Under the pieces are notes generated by a model. It ran no database searches and was not told the origin of the DNA. It saw nothing but the letters and a program-made list of their open reading frames with translations. A program made the position numbers and the translations under genes. A DNA stretch of 5,086 bases from Chloroflexota bacterium. GTDB taxonomy: Bacteria; Chloroflexota; Dehalococcoidia; UBA2979. Positions 1-5,086 of this stretch are shown piece after piece (position 1 is the first letter of the stretch; the number at the start of each line of letters is the position of its first letter). Where the stretch lies: contig JAQCJS010000114.1 in assembly GCA_027592975.1 (NCBI GenBank), forward strand, positions 1 through 5,086, written 5' to 3'.

Positions 1-323
1 GTCACGGTCTCCTTTTCGCCCTTGTTCAGCATCTTCGTGCCCTGGTCGCCCAGCTTGAGGTCATGGGGCAGCGCCCCGTTGTTGCTGACCGCCAGCTCCA
101 ACGTCCCGCCGCTCGCGACCTTCAGTGTCTTCGTCTTCACGAAGAGGTCGCCGAGGTCGATATCCGCCTTCACGGTCTGCGGCGCGTTCGCGACCGTCTT
201 CGCGCCCGCGGCCGTCGGCCCCGTGCGCGGATCCGAGCACCCGACGAAGAGTGCCGCCGCCAGCAGCGTGCCGGCGAGGCCGAGCATGCTGCGGGCTCGG
301 AGGTGGTGGGTGTGTCCGTTCAT
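1..323 (-). CDS. Cupredoxin-like lipoprotein, N-terminal part (runs off left edge)
   Basis: Probable cell-surface lipoprotein carrying a blue-copper (cupredoxin) fold, likely for electron transfer or copper binding outside the membrane. Reading down from the ATG at 323 gives 107 complete codons with no stop before the window edge. Residues 1-14 are a basic n-region (HTHHLRAR), 15-28 are hydrophobic, and FVGC puts the lipidated cysteine at C29 (Phe at -3 is unusual but tolerated). A low-complexity linker (about 30-50) leads into a beta-rich stretch with IDLGDLFVKTKTLKVASGG (55-73) and NNGALPHDL (81-89). Small cupredoxins typically have such a first copper-ligand histidine after an NxG turn, here H87. 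The Cys/His/Met cluster expected near the C-terminus lies outside the window, so metal binding is not shown. The start is supported by GGGGGAG at 335-329, five bases upstream; the internal Met13 has no ribosome site. It is transcribed in the same direction as the kinase to its right but across a 180-bp gap with its own promoter signal. Confidence 0.8.
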   Translation of the reverse strand, partial: MNGHTHHLRARSMLGLAGTLLAAALFVGCSDPRTGPTAAGAKTVANAPQTVKADIDLGDLFVKTKTLKVASGGTLELAVSNNGALPHDLKLGDQGTKMLNKGEKETV

Positions 324-355
324 CTGTTCTCCCCCGATCGTCCTTGACGGGCAAC

Positions 356-394
356 CTACAGCGATGCGCCTAACGTGTAGCGCATCACTTGTAG
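356..394. repeat. Interrupted palindrome / stem-loop at the predicted transcription start of the lipoprotein gene
   Basis: Two-part inverted repeat. CTACA (356-360) pairs with TGTAG (390-394), then after a small internal loop (gc against act) GATGCGC (363-369) pairs with GCGCATC (380-386) around a 10-nt centre. Twelve base pairs are matched within 39 bp. TGTAG also recurs as a direct repeat at 376-380. Neither side is followed by a T run, so it is not a standard intrinsic terminator. It begins at the predicted transcription start, so it could be an operator covering +1 to about +38, or a 5'-terminal mRNA stem-loop. The pairing is seen directly; the function is inferred. Confidence 0.75.
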
Positions 395-399
395 TTCTG

Positions 400-428
400 A
401 TCCTGAGCGTCTGGCGGCCTATCGTCAA
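400..428 (-). promoter_or_regulatory. Putative sigma70-type promoter of the cupredoxin lipoprotein gene
   Basis: On the minus strand, TTGACG (428-423, five of six consensus bases) is followed after exactly 17 bp by CAGGAT (405-400, three of six). The predicted start of transcription is near 393, giving a 5' leader of about 70 nt before the ATG at 323. The -35 is good and the -10 is weak, as is common in high-GC genomes. A prediction by eye only. Confidence 0.45.
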
Positions 429-503
429 GTCTCCCGCTTAACGTTCTGTGTCGCGCCGTCGGGATGAGGTATACGCCTCAAGCGAGCCGCGTCCTACGCG
501 CGA

Positions 504-2261
504 TCAGGGGGCAGGGGGGTGGTGGCCACGGGCGTCCGGCGAGCCGCCCAGCGCCGGGGAGGGCACCTCGTCCGCCTCGTCGTCGAGGTCGAGCGGGCGG
601 TCTTCCGGCCACGGCAGGCGGACGGTGACCACCGTGCCCTGCCCCGGAGAGCTGAGCAGGTGCACGCTGCCGTCATGCTCCTCGGCGATCTGGCGGACGC
701 TGGCCAGGCCCACGCCCTTCCCGGGGATGCCCTGCGTGTTGGAGCCACGGCGGAAGCGCGTCCAGATCGCTCGCTGCTCCTCCTTCGGGATGCCGATTCC
801 GAAGTCGCGGACCTCCAGCACGGCCCGCCGCCCCTCGGGACGCTGCTCCTCCGACAGCTCGACCAGGACGTCCGAGTCGGCACCGCTGTACTTGATGGCG
901 TTGGAGAGCAGGTTGTCCACCAGGCGCTCCAGCCGCAGCCCATCCCATTCGCCCAGCATGGAGCGCAGGCCGGGCGTGTACCGGATCGTGCGCCCCGTGC
1001 GCATCTCGTATTCCGCGACCATCTCCCGCACCAGGGTGACGAAATCGAGCTCGTTGCGGACCAGCTCCGGGTGCCGCGAGGGGCCCAGGAGGTCGGCAAG
1101 GCCCTGCACCATGCGCTCGATGCGCCGGCCAGCGCGCTCGATCTCCGTCACGCTGGCCAGCCGTGCCGGGTCCGTCCGCAACGTGCGCTGCAGGCGGTTG
1201 GCGTGGGCACGGATCACCGTCAGCGGAGTCCCGACATCGTGCGTGAGCGTGTCAATGAAGAGCACGAAGCGCTGGGTGCCCGCGTCCAGCCGGAATGCGG
1301 CCCACGCCACGAACAGGAGGCTGGTCGCGGCGAAGACCGTGGACAGCGCGATCTCCGCCGTCACGATGCGCCAGGCATCGCCGTACACCACTGACTGAGG
1401 CCGGTCGACCAACACGACCCAGTCGGAGCCGGACACGGCGGCGAAGCCGACCACGCGATCCGGTTCGCCCAGGATGCCAGCCCTGGTGCGGAGGACGCCG
1501 CTCTCCGCGGATCGCACGGTGGCGTAGTCCGGCCAGGCCGTCACGCTCCGGAGCTCGCGCAGTCCCTCCTGCTCGCCAACCACCGCGACCTGGCCGTGGC
1601 CGTCCAGCGCCCGCAGGCCGTCCACGCCCCCGAAGCGCAGGTCGGCGGTCTTGGGCCCGGTGAGCCGCACCGCCCCGGCGAGGAGGGCGACCAGGCGGCC
1701 GCCGTCCTTGACCGGGACGACCACGTTCATGGTGGGCTCCTGGCTGACCCGGCTGATCTGGGCTGCGCCCACCACCGGAACCTGCATCTGGAGGGCCTGC
1801 GTGACGTGTGGACGGTCGCCGACGTCGAGCGGCGTGCGCAGCGGCTCCGCCCCGCCCACGGTCTGCGCGTACCCCTGGGTGTCGACCCAGCCGATCTCGG
1901 AGAACCCGGACAGCGACACCACGCCGGAGAGGTAGGCGTGGATCTCGTCCAGATCCCCGCGCGCCAGCACCGCGGCGGGACTGAGCGCCCGGAGCGTCTC
2001 GATGCGGTTCGCCAGGAAGCGCTCGGCGTCCACGGCGGCGGTGACTGCCAGCAGCTGCATCTCGTGGTCGGCCATGGCCACGGAGCGCTCGTACCCGCGC
2101 CACGCGAACGCCAGGGCTGCCGCGGTCAGCAGCAGGATGATCGGGACAGTGACGGCCGCGAGTTGCGATCCCGGGTGTGACGAGGACACTCGCAGCCCCG
2201 CGAGCATGCGCTGATACCAGGGCGGCCTCGCCCCGCGGAGTGAACGGTCATGCCTGCTCAT
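504..2261 (-). CDS. Membrane sensor histidine kinase with dCACHE-like sensor domain
   Basis: Two-component sensor kinase, complete at 585 residues, that would autophosphorylate on histidine and pass phosphate to a response regulator. TM1 is about 35-54. Residues 57-297 form an extracytoplasmic dCACHE-like ligand-binding region, with DRPHVTQAL (149-157) and MNVVVPVKDGGRLVALLAGAV (178-198) resembling Cache signatures. TM2 is about 298-322. HisKA follows directly without a recognisable HAMP: H-box THDVGTPLTVI with phospho-acceptor H341. The ATPase domain has an N-box (NLLSNAIKYS, N450 and N454), G1 box DFGIGI (486-491), F-box IWTRF (499-503) and G2 box GKGVGL (514-519), so all catalytic motifs are intact. 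An acidic, proline-rich tail of about 35 residues (551-585) follows the ATPase fold. The ATG at 2261 has no good ribosome site; the next in-frame Met (residue 19) has none either, so the longer form is kept. No response regulator lies in the window. The ligand cannot be predicted. Confidence 0.93.
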   Translation of the reverse strand: MSRHDRSLRGARPPWYQRMLAGLRVSSSHPGSQLAAVTVPIILLLTAAALAFAWRGYERSVAMADHEMQLLAVTAAVDAERFLANRIETLRALSPAAVLARGDLDEIHAYLSGVVSLSGFSEIGWVDTQGYAQTVGGAEPLRTPLDVGDRPHVTQALQMQVPVVGAAQISRVSQEPTMNVVVPVKDGGRLVALLAGAVRLTGPKTADLRFGGVDGLRALDGHGQVAVVGEQEGLRELRSVTAWPDYATVRSAESGVLRTRAGILGEPDRVVGFAAVSGSDWVVLVDRPQSVVYGDAWRIVTAEIALSTVFAATSLLFVAWAAFRLDAGTQRFVLFIDTLTHDVGTPLTVIRAHANRLQRTLRTDPARLASVTEIERAGRRIERMVQGLADLLGPSRHPELVRNELDFVTLVREMVAEYEMRTGRTIRYTPGLRSMLGEWDGLRLERLVDNLLSNAIKYSGADSDVLVELSEEQRPEGRRAVLEVRDFGIGIPKEEQRAIWTRFRRGSNTQGIPGKGVGLASVRQIAEEHDGSVHLLSSPGQGTVVTVRLPWPEDRPLDLDDEADEVPSPALGGSPDARGHHPPAP

Positions 2262-2350
2262 GACCGAGACTGGATCATCGCCGACAGGAGCTCACGCCCG
2301 GCGATCGGATGGCCCGCACGAGGCGCGGAACGGACGACGCGAACGACGTC

Positions 2351-2398
2351 GTGCTCTAGCACCACGGTGTGCTCCTTGCTGCCCTGCTGCGGTGCTCT
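2351..2398. repeat. GTGCTC short repeats in the gap upstream of the kinase gene
   Basis: GTGCTC occurs three times on the plus strand, at 2351-2356, 2369-2374 and 2392-2397, with start-to-start spacings of 18 and 23 bp. The first GTGCT is followed two bases later by its inverse AGCAC (2358-2362), which is in turn inverted against the second GTGCT (2369-2373). A 10-bp perfect palindrome ACGACGTCGT sits just before, at 2343-2352. The cluster is about 90-135 bp upstream of the kinase ATG, where regulator sites would be expected. The rest of the 2262-2509 gap contains no credible gene, RNA or clear promoter hexamers. Such short repeats can arise by chance. Confidence 0.4.
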
Positions 2399-2509
2399 CG
2401 CATGCGCGCGCCACGGTCGTTGGCGGCGTTTCCATGCGCGGTGATGAGTTTGGCACGCACCTTCTACGCAGGGTGAACGAATTGCGGGCCTGATCCCTAT
2501 CGTCACGCC

Positions 2510-2784
2510 ATGGCGATTCCCGGCGTGTTCGCTGTAACGGGACTGTTACTTCTCGCGTTTCGCGCACGTCCGAGCGTCCTGCGCTGGATCGTGGATGCGG
2601 ACACGCGGCTGTGGTGGTTCATGCCCTGGGTGACGCGCGACATGGTGGATCCGGACGGCAGCTACCAGCGCGTCCACCGGCGGATGGTGGTCGCCGGCGT
2701 GTCGTTCCTCACCGCGCTGAGCCTGCTGCTCTTCGCGTCCCGTACGCCGATCGCCTTCCGGGGGCTCTGGGCCTGCTCGCCTAG
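2510..2784 (+). CDS. Small two-helix membrane protein of unknown function, 3' end apparently frameshifted
   Basis: I do not recognise the family. As written, the frame from ATG 2510 stays open to 2980 (156 residues), but only about the first 85 codons look like protein. Residues 2-17 form a hydrophobic helix (GVFAVTGLLLLAF), then RARPSVLRWIV, an aromatic segment (LWWFMPW, 34-40), a polar DPDGSYQRVHRRM stretch (47-59) and a second helix (60-76, VVAGVSFLTALSLLLF). After about 2764 the frame turns into an Arg/Ser/Pro/Gly-rich string antisense to the hydrolase gene. One extra G in the five-G run at 2760-2764 would give RGALGLLA and a stop at 2782-2784, a 91-residue protein that ends within the CTAG where the convergent hydrolase also ends. 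That end is used here. The two-helix layout with a short polar hairpin loosely resembles small DUF-type membrane proteins. No Shine-Dalgarno site is visible; an in-frame TGA at 2474 limits upstream extension. Confidence 0.5.
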
Positions 2785-3746
2785 TCGCGCTTCATCGCGG
2801 CGGCGGCCTGGAAGGTGCGGCGGATCGAGCGCTCCGTCATCCCCGCGATCTGCTCGTCCGACAGCCCGTGGGCGCGCAGCCACGGCACCTGATGTGTCGG
2901 GACGGCGGTCCAGCAGTCGAGGTTGGTCGGCCGGATGCCGCCGAACCGCATGTACGGCGACCCGTCGTGGCCCAGGCTGACCTGCTCGCCGTACCCCGCG
3001 TCGAACATCGCCTTCGCCAGCGCGGCCCGGCGCTCGTTCTCCGCGTCATCACGCACGCCACCGTAGCGGTCGAAGCCCAGGTTCGCGCCGCGCGCCGCAA
3101 TCCGCGTGAGGTAGTCCACATTCGTGGTGTCGTTGGAGTGGCCGATGGTCACCGCCGCGAGGTCCAGCCCCTCGTCTTCGAAGAGGTCGAGCAGCGGCGT
3201 GCCCAGCTCGTCCGTGGCGAGCGTGTGGCAGGAGATCGGGACGCCCGCCGCCTTCGCCGCGCGCGCGGCACCCCGAGCGCAGCGCTCCAGTGAGTCGCGA
3301 GGCGACCACGGGCCGTCCGTGAGGCGGTACTCCAGGTCCCATGCGAGCTTGATGACCCCGGCGCGGATGTCTGTGCCTTCGATCCCGTCGTTGATCTCGC
3401 CCAGCAGGAACTCGGCGATGTCGTCCGGGTTGCGGCCCAGGAAGTAGGCGGGCACCCAGCGGTAGATGCCGGTCGCGCACACGATGTTCACGCCGGTGTC
3501 CGCGTCCGCAATGCGCTGGAAGAGCCGCACCTGACGCCCCAGATCCATGGTCGTGAGGTCAATCATCGAGCGGATGCCCGCGACCTTCGCGCGGGCGAGC
3601 GCATCGATGTTCACCGCGAAGGCGTCGTCCTCGTTGTAGACGGAGGGGATGCGGTCCATGGCGGCGCCGCCGGCGACCAGGTGCTCGTGCGAGAGCGTCC
3701 AGCCCAGCTCCTCGACCGCGATCGGCCCTCGGATCGTCTGCACCAT
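2781..3746 (-). CDS. Phosphotriesterase-family metallohydrolase, phosphotriesterase-like lactonase type
   Basis: Complete 321-residue amidohydrolase-superfamily enzyme with a binuclear metal TIM barrel, the usual family length, cytoplasmic (no signal peptide). All six metal ligands are in place: H20 and H22 (LSHEHL), the lysine expected to be carboxylated K133 (AGVIKLA), H174 (PISCHT), H203 (IGHSND) and D261 (SLGHDGS). Y95 in ATGIY and R227 in FDRYGG match the active-site Tyr and Arg of phosphotriesterase-like lactonases such as SsoPox, as I recall them, so lactone hydrolysis is more likely than organophosphate hydrolysis. That functional step is inference. The C-terminal helix reads MTERSIRRTF where relatives usually have an ENPxxFF-type motif. 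The ATG at 3746 has AGGGGGG at 3760-3754, seven bases upstream; the frame stays open far into the upstream SDR gene, but only this start gives a family-typical N-terminus. It follows the SDR by 41 nt, probably as one transcript. Confidence 0.9.
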   Translation of the reverse strand: MVQTIRGPIAVEELGWTLSHEHLVAGGAAMDRIPSVYNEDDAFAVNIDALARAKVAGIRSMIDLTTMDLGRQVRLFQRIADADTGVNIVCATGIYRWVPAYFLGRNPDDIAEFLLGEINDGIEGTDIRAGVIKLAWDLEYRLTDGPWSPRDSLERCARGAARAAKAAGVPISCHTLATDELGTPLLDLFEDEGLDLAAVTIGHSNDTTNVDYLTRIAARGANLGFDRYGGVRDDAENERRAALAKAMFDAGYGEQVSLGHDGSPYMRFGGIRPTNLDCWTAVPTHQVPWLRAHGLSDEQIAGMTERSIRRTFQAAAAMKRD

Positions 3747-3787
3747 GGCGTCGCCCCCCTCGTCCGTCCGTTGCTGCGACCGATCGG

Positions 3788-4552
3788 CTAGGCCAGCGCG
3801 CCGCCGTCCGCGAGGATCGTGGCGCCGGTGATGAACGAGGACGCCGGGCCGGCCAGGTAGACCGCCGCGCCGGCCATCTCCTCGGGCGTCCCGATGCGGC
3901 CCAGGCCCTTGCCGCCTTCCAGCGTCTTGCCGCCGGGCTTGTCCCAGAGCGGACGCGAGAACTCCGTCTCGATCACGCCCGGCGCGATCGAGTTCACGCG
4001 GATGCCGTCCGCCCCCCACTCCGCGGCGAGGACACGCGTGAGCATGAGCAGGCCGGCCTTCGAGACGCTGTAGACGCCCAGGCCGCTGCCCGCGCGCAGA
4101 CCGCCGGTGGAGCTGATGTTGATGATGCTGCCGCCCTGCCCGTGCTCCAGGATCGCCTCGCGCACCATCTTGCTCAGGAAGAAGACGGAGCGCAGGTTCG
4201 TATTGAGCACCGCGTCCCACGCGCGCTCGTCGATGAGCGCGGCGGGGCCGTGGACGGGGTTCGTGCCGGCGTTGTTGACCAGGATGTCCACGCGGCCGAA
4301 GGCCCGCTTCGTCTCCGCGACGAGGTTCGCGAGGCTGTCCATGTCGCGGACGTTGGTGACCACGCCGAGGCCGTTCGCCCCGGTCGCCTCGATCGCCGCG
4401 ACCGCCTCGTCCAGCGACTCCGGCTTGCGCGCGCCGACGACGACGTTCGCGCCCGCCTCCGCGAGGCCGATGGCGATCGCGCGGCCGATGCCGCGGCTGC
4501 CTCCGGTGACGATGGCAGTCTTGCCGGCGAGTGAGAAGTCGACGATGGGCAA
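3788..4552 (-). CDS. Short-chain dehydrogenase/reductase (SDR family oxidoreductase)
   Basis: Classical NAD(P)-dependent SDR, 254 residues, oxidising an alcohol or reducing a ketone. The Rossmann nucleotide motif is TGGSRGIG (16-23), with NNAG at 93-96, catalytic N119, S148, Y161 and K165 (YSVSK), and PG at 191-192. All four tetrad residues are present. Arginines R20 and R42 near the adenosine-ribose site suggest NADP(H), but this is only inferred. The C-terminus ITGATILADGGALA is typical of the FabG / gluconate or glucose dehydrogenase branch, whose members have diverse substrates, so none is assigned. The start chosen is TTG at 4552, because GGGAG (4563-4559) stands six bases upstream and the protein then begins MPIVDFSLAGKTAIVTGG, the normal family N-terminus. 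An in-frame ATG at 4714 would add 54 low-complexity residues. First gene of a probable operon with the hydrolase at 2781-3746. Confidence 0.93.
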   Translation of the reverse strand: MPIVDFSLAGKTAIVTGGSRGIGRAIAIGLAEAGANVVVGARKPESLDEAVAAIEATGANGLGVVTNVRDMDSLANLVAETKRAFGRVDILVNNAGTNPVHGPAALIDERAWDAVLNTNLRSVFFLSKMVREAILEHGQGGSIINISSTGGLRAGSGLGVYSVSKAGLLMLTRVLAAEWGADGIRVNSIAPGVIETEFSRPLWDKPGGKTLEGGKGLGRIGTPEEMAGAAVYLAGPASSFITGATILADGGALA

Positions 4553-4585
4553 CGGACGCTCCCTACCTGTCCGCGGCCTGCTGCG

Positions 4586-4607
4586 CGCGGTTTCCGCGAG
4601 GATGCTA
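4586..4607 (-). promoter_or_regulatory. Possible -10 element and small inverted repeat for the SDR operon
   Basis: On the minus strand TAGCAT (4607-4602) matches four of six -10 bases, about 50 nt upstream of the TTG start. No acceptable -35 hexamer is found at 16-18 bp. Immediately downstream lies a small perfect inverted repeat, CGCGG-TTT-CCGCG (4586-4598), which would cover the transcription start and could be an operator half or a small hairpin. Such GC repeats are frequent by chance here, so this is tentative. Confidence 0.2.
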
Positions 4608-4665
4608 CCCGATCCATCGGCGGAGATCGCCTCTCGCCCGCTGCCTCGCCCCTGGCCGGCTGTGC

Positions 4666-4693
4666 TTGCCTCCCCGGGCGGGCCGTGTACTGT
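4666..4693 (+). promoter_or_regulatory. Putative promoter of the NIPSNAP gene
   Basis: TTGCCT (4666-4671, four of six) and TACTGT (4688-4693, three of six, with TA and the final T kept) are separated by 16 bp. Transcription would start near 4700, leaving a leader of about 40 nt that contains a strong ribosome site. It lies in the 187-bp region shared with the divergent SDR gene, so the two units may be co-regulated. Confidence 0.35.
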
Positions 4694-4726
4694 GACGGCC
4701 AGCGCGCCAGCCACGGCGCCTATCCC

Positions 4727-4733
4727 GGGAGGA
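4727..4733 (+). promoter_or_regulatory. Ribosome binding site of the NIPSNAP gene
   Basis: GGGAGGA ends six bases before the ATG at 4740. It settles the start against the much longer open frame from 4107 that runs antisense through the SDR. Confidence 0.8.
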
Positions 4734-4739
4734 CTGACG

Positions 4740-5066
4740 ATGATCTACGAACTGCGCTCCTACATCGTGAACGAGGGCAAGATGCCGCTGCTGAAGGATC
4801 GCTTCGGCAACATCACGATGAAGTTCTTCGAGAAGCACGGCATCAAGAGCGTGGGCTACTGGACGAACGAGATCGGCGGCCGCAGCGACGAGTTCCTCTA
4901 CATGCTGGCTTACGAGGATATGGCGCACCGCGACCGTGCCTGGACGGCGTTCCAGAACGACCCGGACTGGCAGAAGGCGCGCGCGGAGACGCAGGTGGGC
5001 GGCGCCTTCGTGCACCACGTGGAGAACCGCTTCCTGAAGCCGACCGAGTACTCCCCGCTCGGCTAG
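4740..5066 (+). CDS. NIPSNAP family protein
   Basis: A 108-residue protein with the dimeric alpha/beta-barrel (ferredoxin-like) NIPSNAP fold. Signatures are the opening MIYELRSYIVNEGKMPLLKD (1-20), a middle HGIKSVGYWTNEIGG (33-47) and the typical FLYMLAYEDMAHRDRAW followed by FQNDPDW (52-77). Length is that of a single-domain family member and it has no signal peptide. Bacterial members have no agreed enzymatic function. They often sit beside catabolic oxidoreductases and hydrolases, which matches its divergent position next to the SDR-hydrolase pair here. Family assignment is confident; a role as a small-molecule-handling partner or accessory of that pathway is inference. Confidence 0.92.
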   Translation: MIYELRSYIVNEGKMPLLKDRFGNITMKFFEKHGIKSVGYWTNEIGGRSDEFLYMLAYEDMAHRDRAWTAFQNDPDWQKARAETQVGGAFVHHVENRFLKPTEYSPLG

Positions 5067-5080
5067 CCGAACCGGCCGAG
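5058..5080 (+). terminator. Possible terminator stem at the end of the NIPSNAP gene (edge of window)
   Basis: CTCGGC (5058-5063) can pair with GCCGAG (5075-5080) around an 11-nt loop, and a 12-bp palindrome TCGGCTAGCCGA (5059-5070) surrounds the stop codon. The window ends six bases later without a visible T run, so termination cannot be judged. Confidence 0.2.
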
Positions 5081-5086
5081 GGCGCG

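Noticed and set aside
344..373. Plus-strand TTGACG (344-349) as a promoter
   Set aside because: No -10 at proper spacing and no plus-strand gene downstream.
465..480. Hairpin TGAGG-TATACG-CCTCA as a terminator of the kinase gene
   Set aside because: Only five GC/AT pairs plus a possible wobble, and no T run follows on the minus strand; at most a weak structure 24 nt after the stop.
448..1398. Long plus-strand open frame (316 codons)
   Set aside because: Antisense to the histidine kinase ATPase and HisKA regions, Arg/Ser-rich with no domain character; a by-product of high GC.
2401..2440. Direct repeat CATGCGCG at 2401-2408 and 2433-2440
   Set aside because: Eight-base CG-rich repeat expected by chance in this composition; no further structure around it.
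2258..2506. Small open frames in the kinase / membrane-protein gap on both strands
   Set aside because: No ribosome site, no recognisable domain and atypical composition (Arg, His, Ala runs).
2785..2980. C-terminal 65 codons of the small membrane protein frame
   Set aside because: Low-complexity Arg/Ser/Pro/Gly sequence antisense to the conserved C-terminus of the hydrolase; better explained by a frameshift near 2760-2764.
3747..4220. N-terminal extension of the hydrolase to 4220
   Set aside because: Lies in a shadow frame of the SDR; the family N-terminus begins at the ATG at 3746, which has its own ribosome site.
4107..4739. In-frame upstream extension of the NIPSNAP gene to an ATG at 4107
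   Set aside because: It runs antisense through the SDR, lacks family similarity, and the NIPSNAP ATG at 4740 has a strong ribosome site and a canonical N-terminus.

Overview
The window is a high-GC bacterial chromosomal segment with compact genes, Shine-Dalgarno-led starts and weak sigma70-like promoters. The gene mix (Cache-type sensor kinase, cupredoxin lipoprotein, phosphotriesterase-like hydrolase, short-chain dehydrogenase, NIPSNAP protein) would fit a Chloroflexota (Thermomicrobia-like) or actinobacterial environmental genome. That assignment is a low-confidence impression: nothing here is a phylogenetic marker. I see no mobile element, CRISPR array, tRNA or rRNA.

Layout from left to right. 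(1) 1-323, minus: the N-terminal 107 codons of a secreted lipoprotein with a cupredoxin-like domain, running off the left edge. (2) 324-503: an intergenic gap holding a plausible minus-strand promoter, with a 39-bp interrupted palindrome beginning at the predicted transcription start. (3) 504-2261, minus: a complete 585-residue membrane sensor histidine kinase (two TM helices, periplasmic/extracytoplasmic dCACHE-like domain, HisKA, HATPase). (4) 2262-2509: a gap with no credible gene but with short GTGCTC direct and inverted repeats. (5) 2510 to about 2784, plus: a small two-helix membrane protein of unknown function whose end appears frameshifted. (6) 2781-3746 and 3788-4552, both minus: a phosphotriesterase-like lactonase-type metallohydrolase preceded in the same probable operon by an SDR oxidoreductase with a TTG start. 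(7) 4740-5066, plus: a NIPSNAP-family protein, divergently transcribed from the SDR across a 187-bp shared promoter region.

How they may work together. The SDR-hydrolase pair plus the divergent NIPSNAP gene looks like a small catabolic module. A dehydrogenase that makes a lactone or ketone feeding a lactonase is a reasonable hypothesis, but the substrate cannot be read from the sequence. The histidine kinase has no response regulator in the window, so its partner is either beyond the edges or elsewhere. The cupredoxin lipoprotein appears to have its own promoter and belongs to the region left of the window.

The most interesting non-coding signal is the palindrome at 356-394. The most interesting coding oddity is the apparent one-base deletion in a G run near 2760-2764. 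Repairing it would make the small membrane gene end tail-to-tail with the hydrolase on a shared CTAG.
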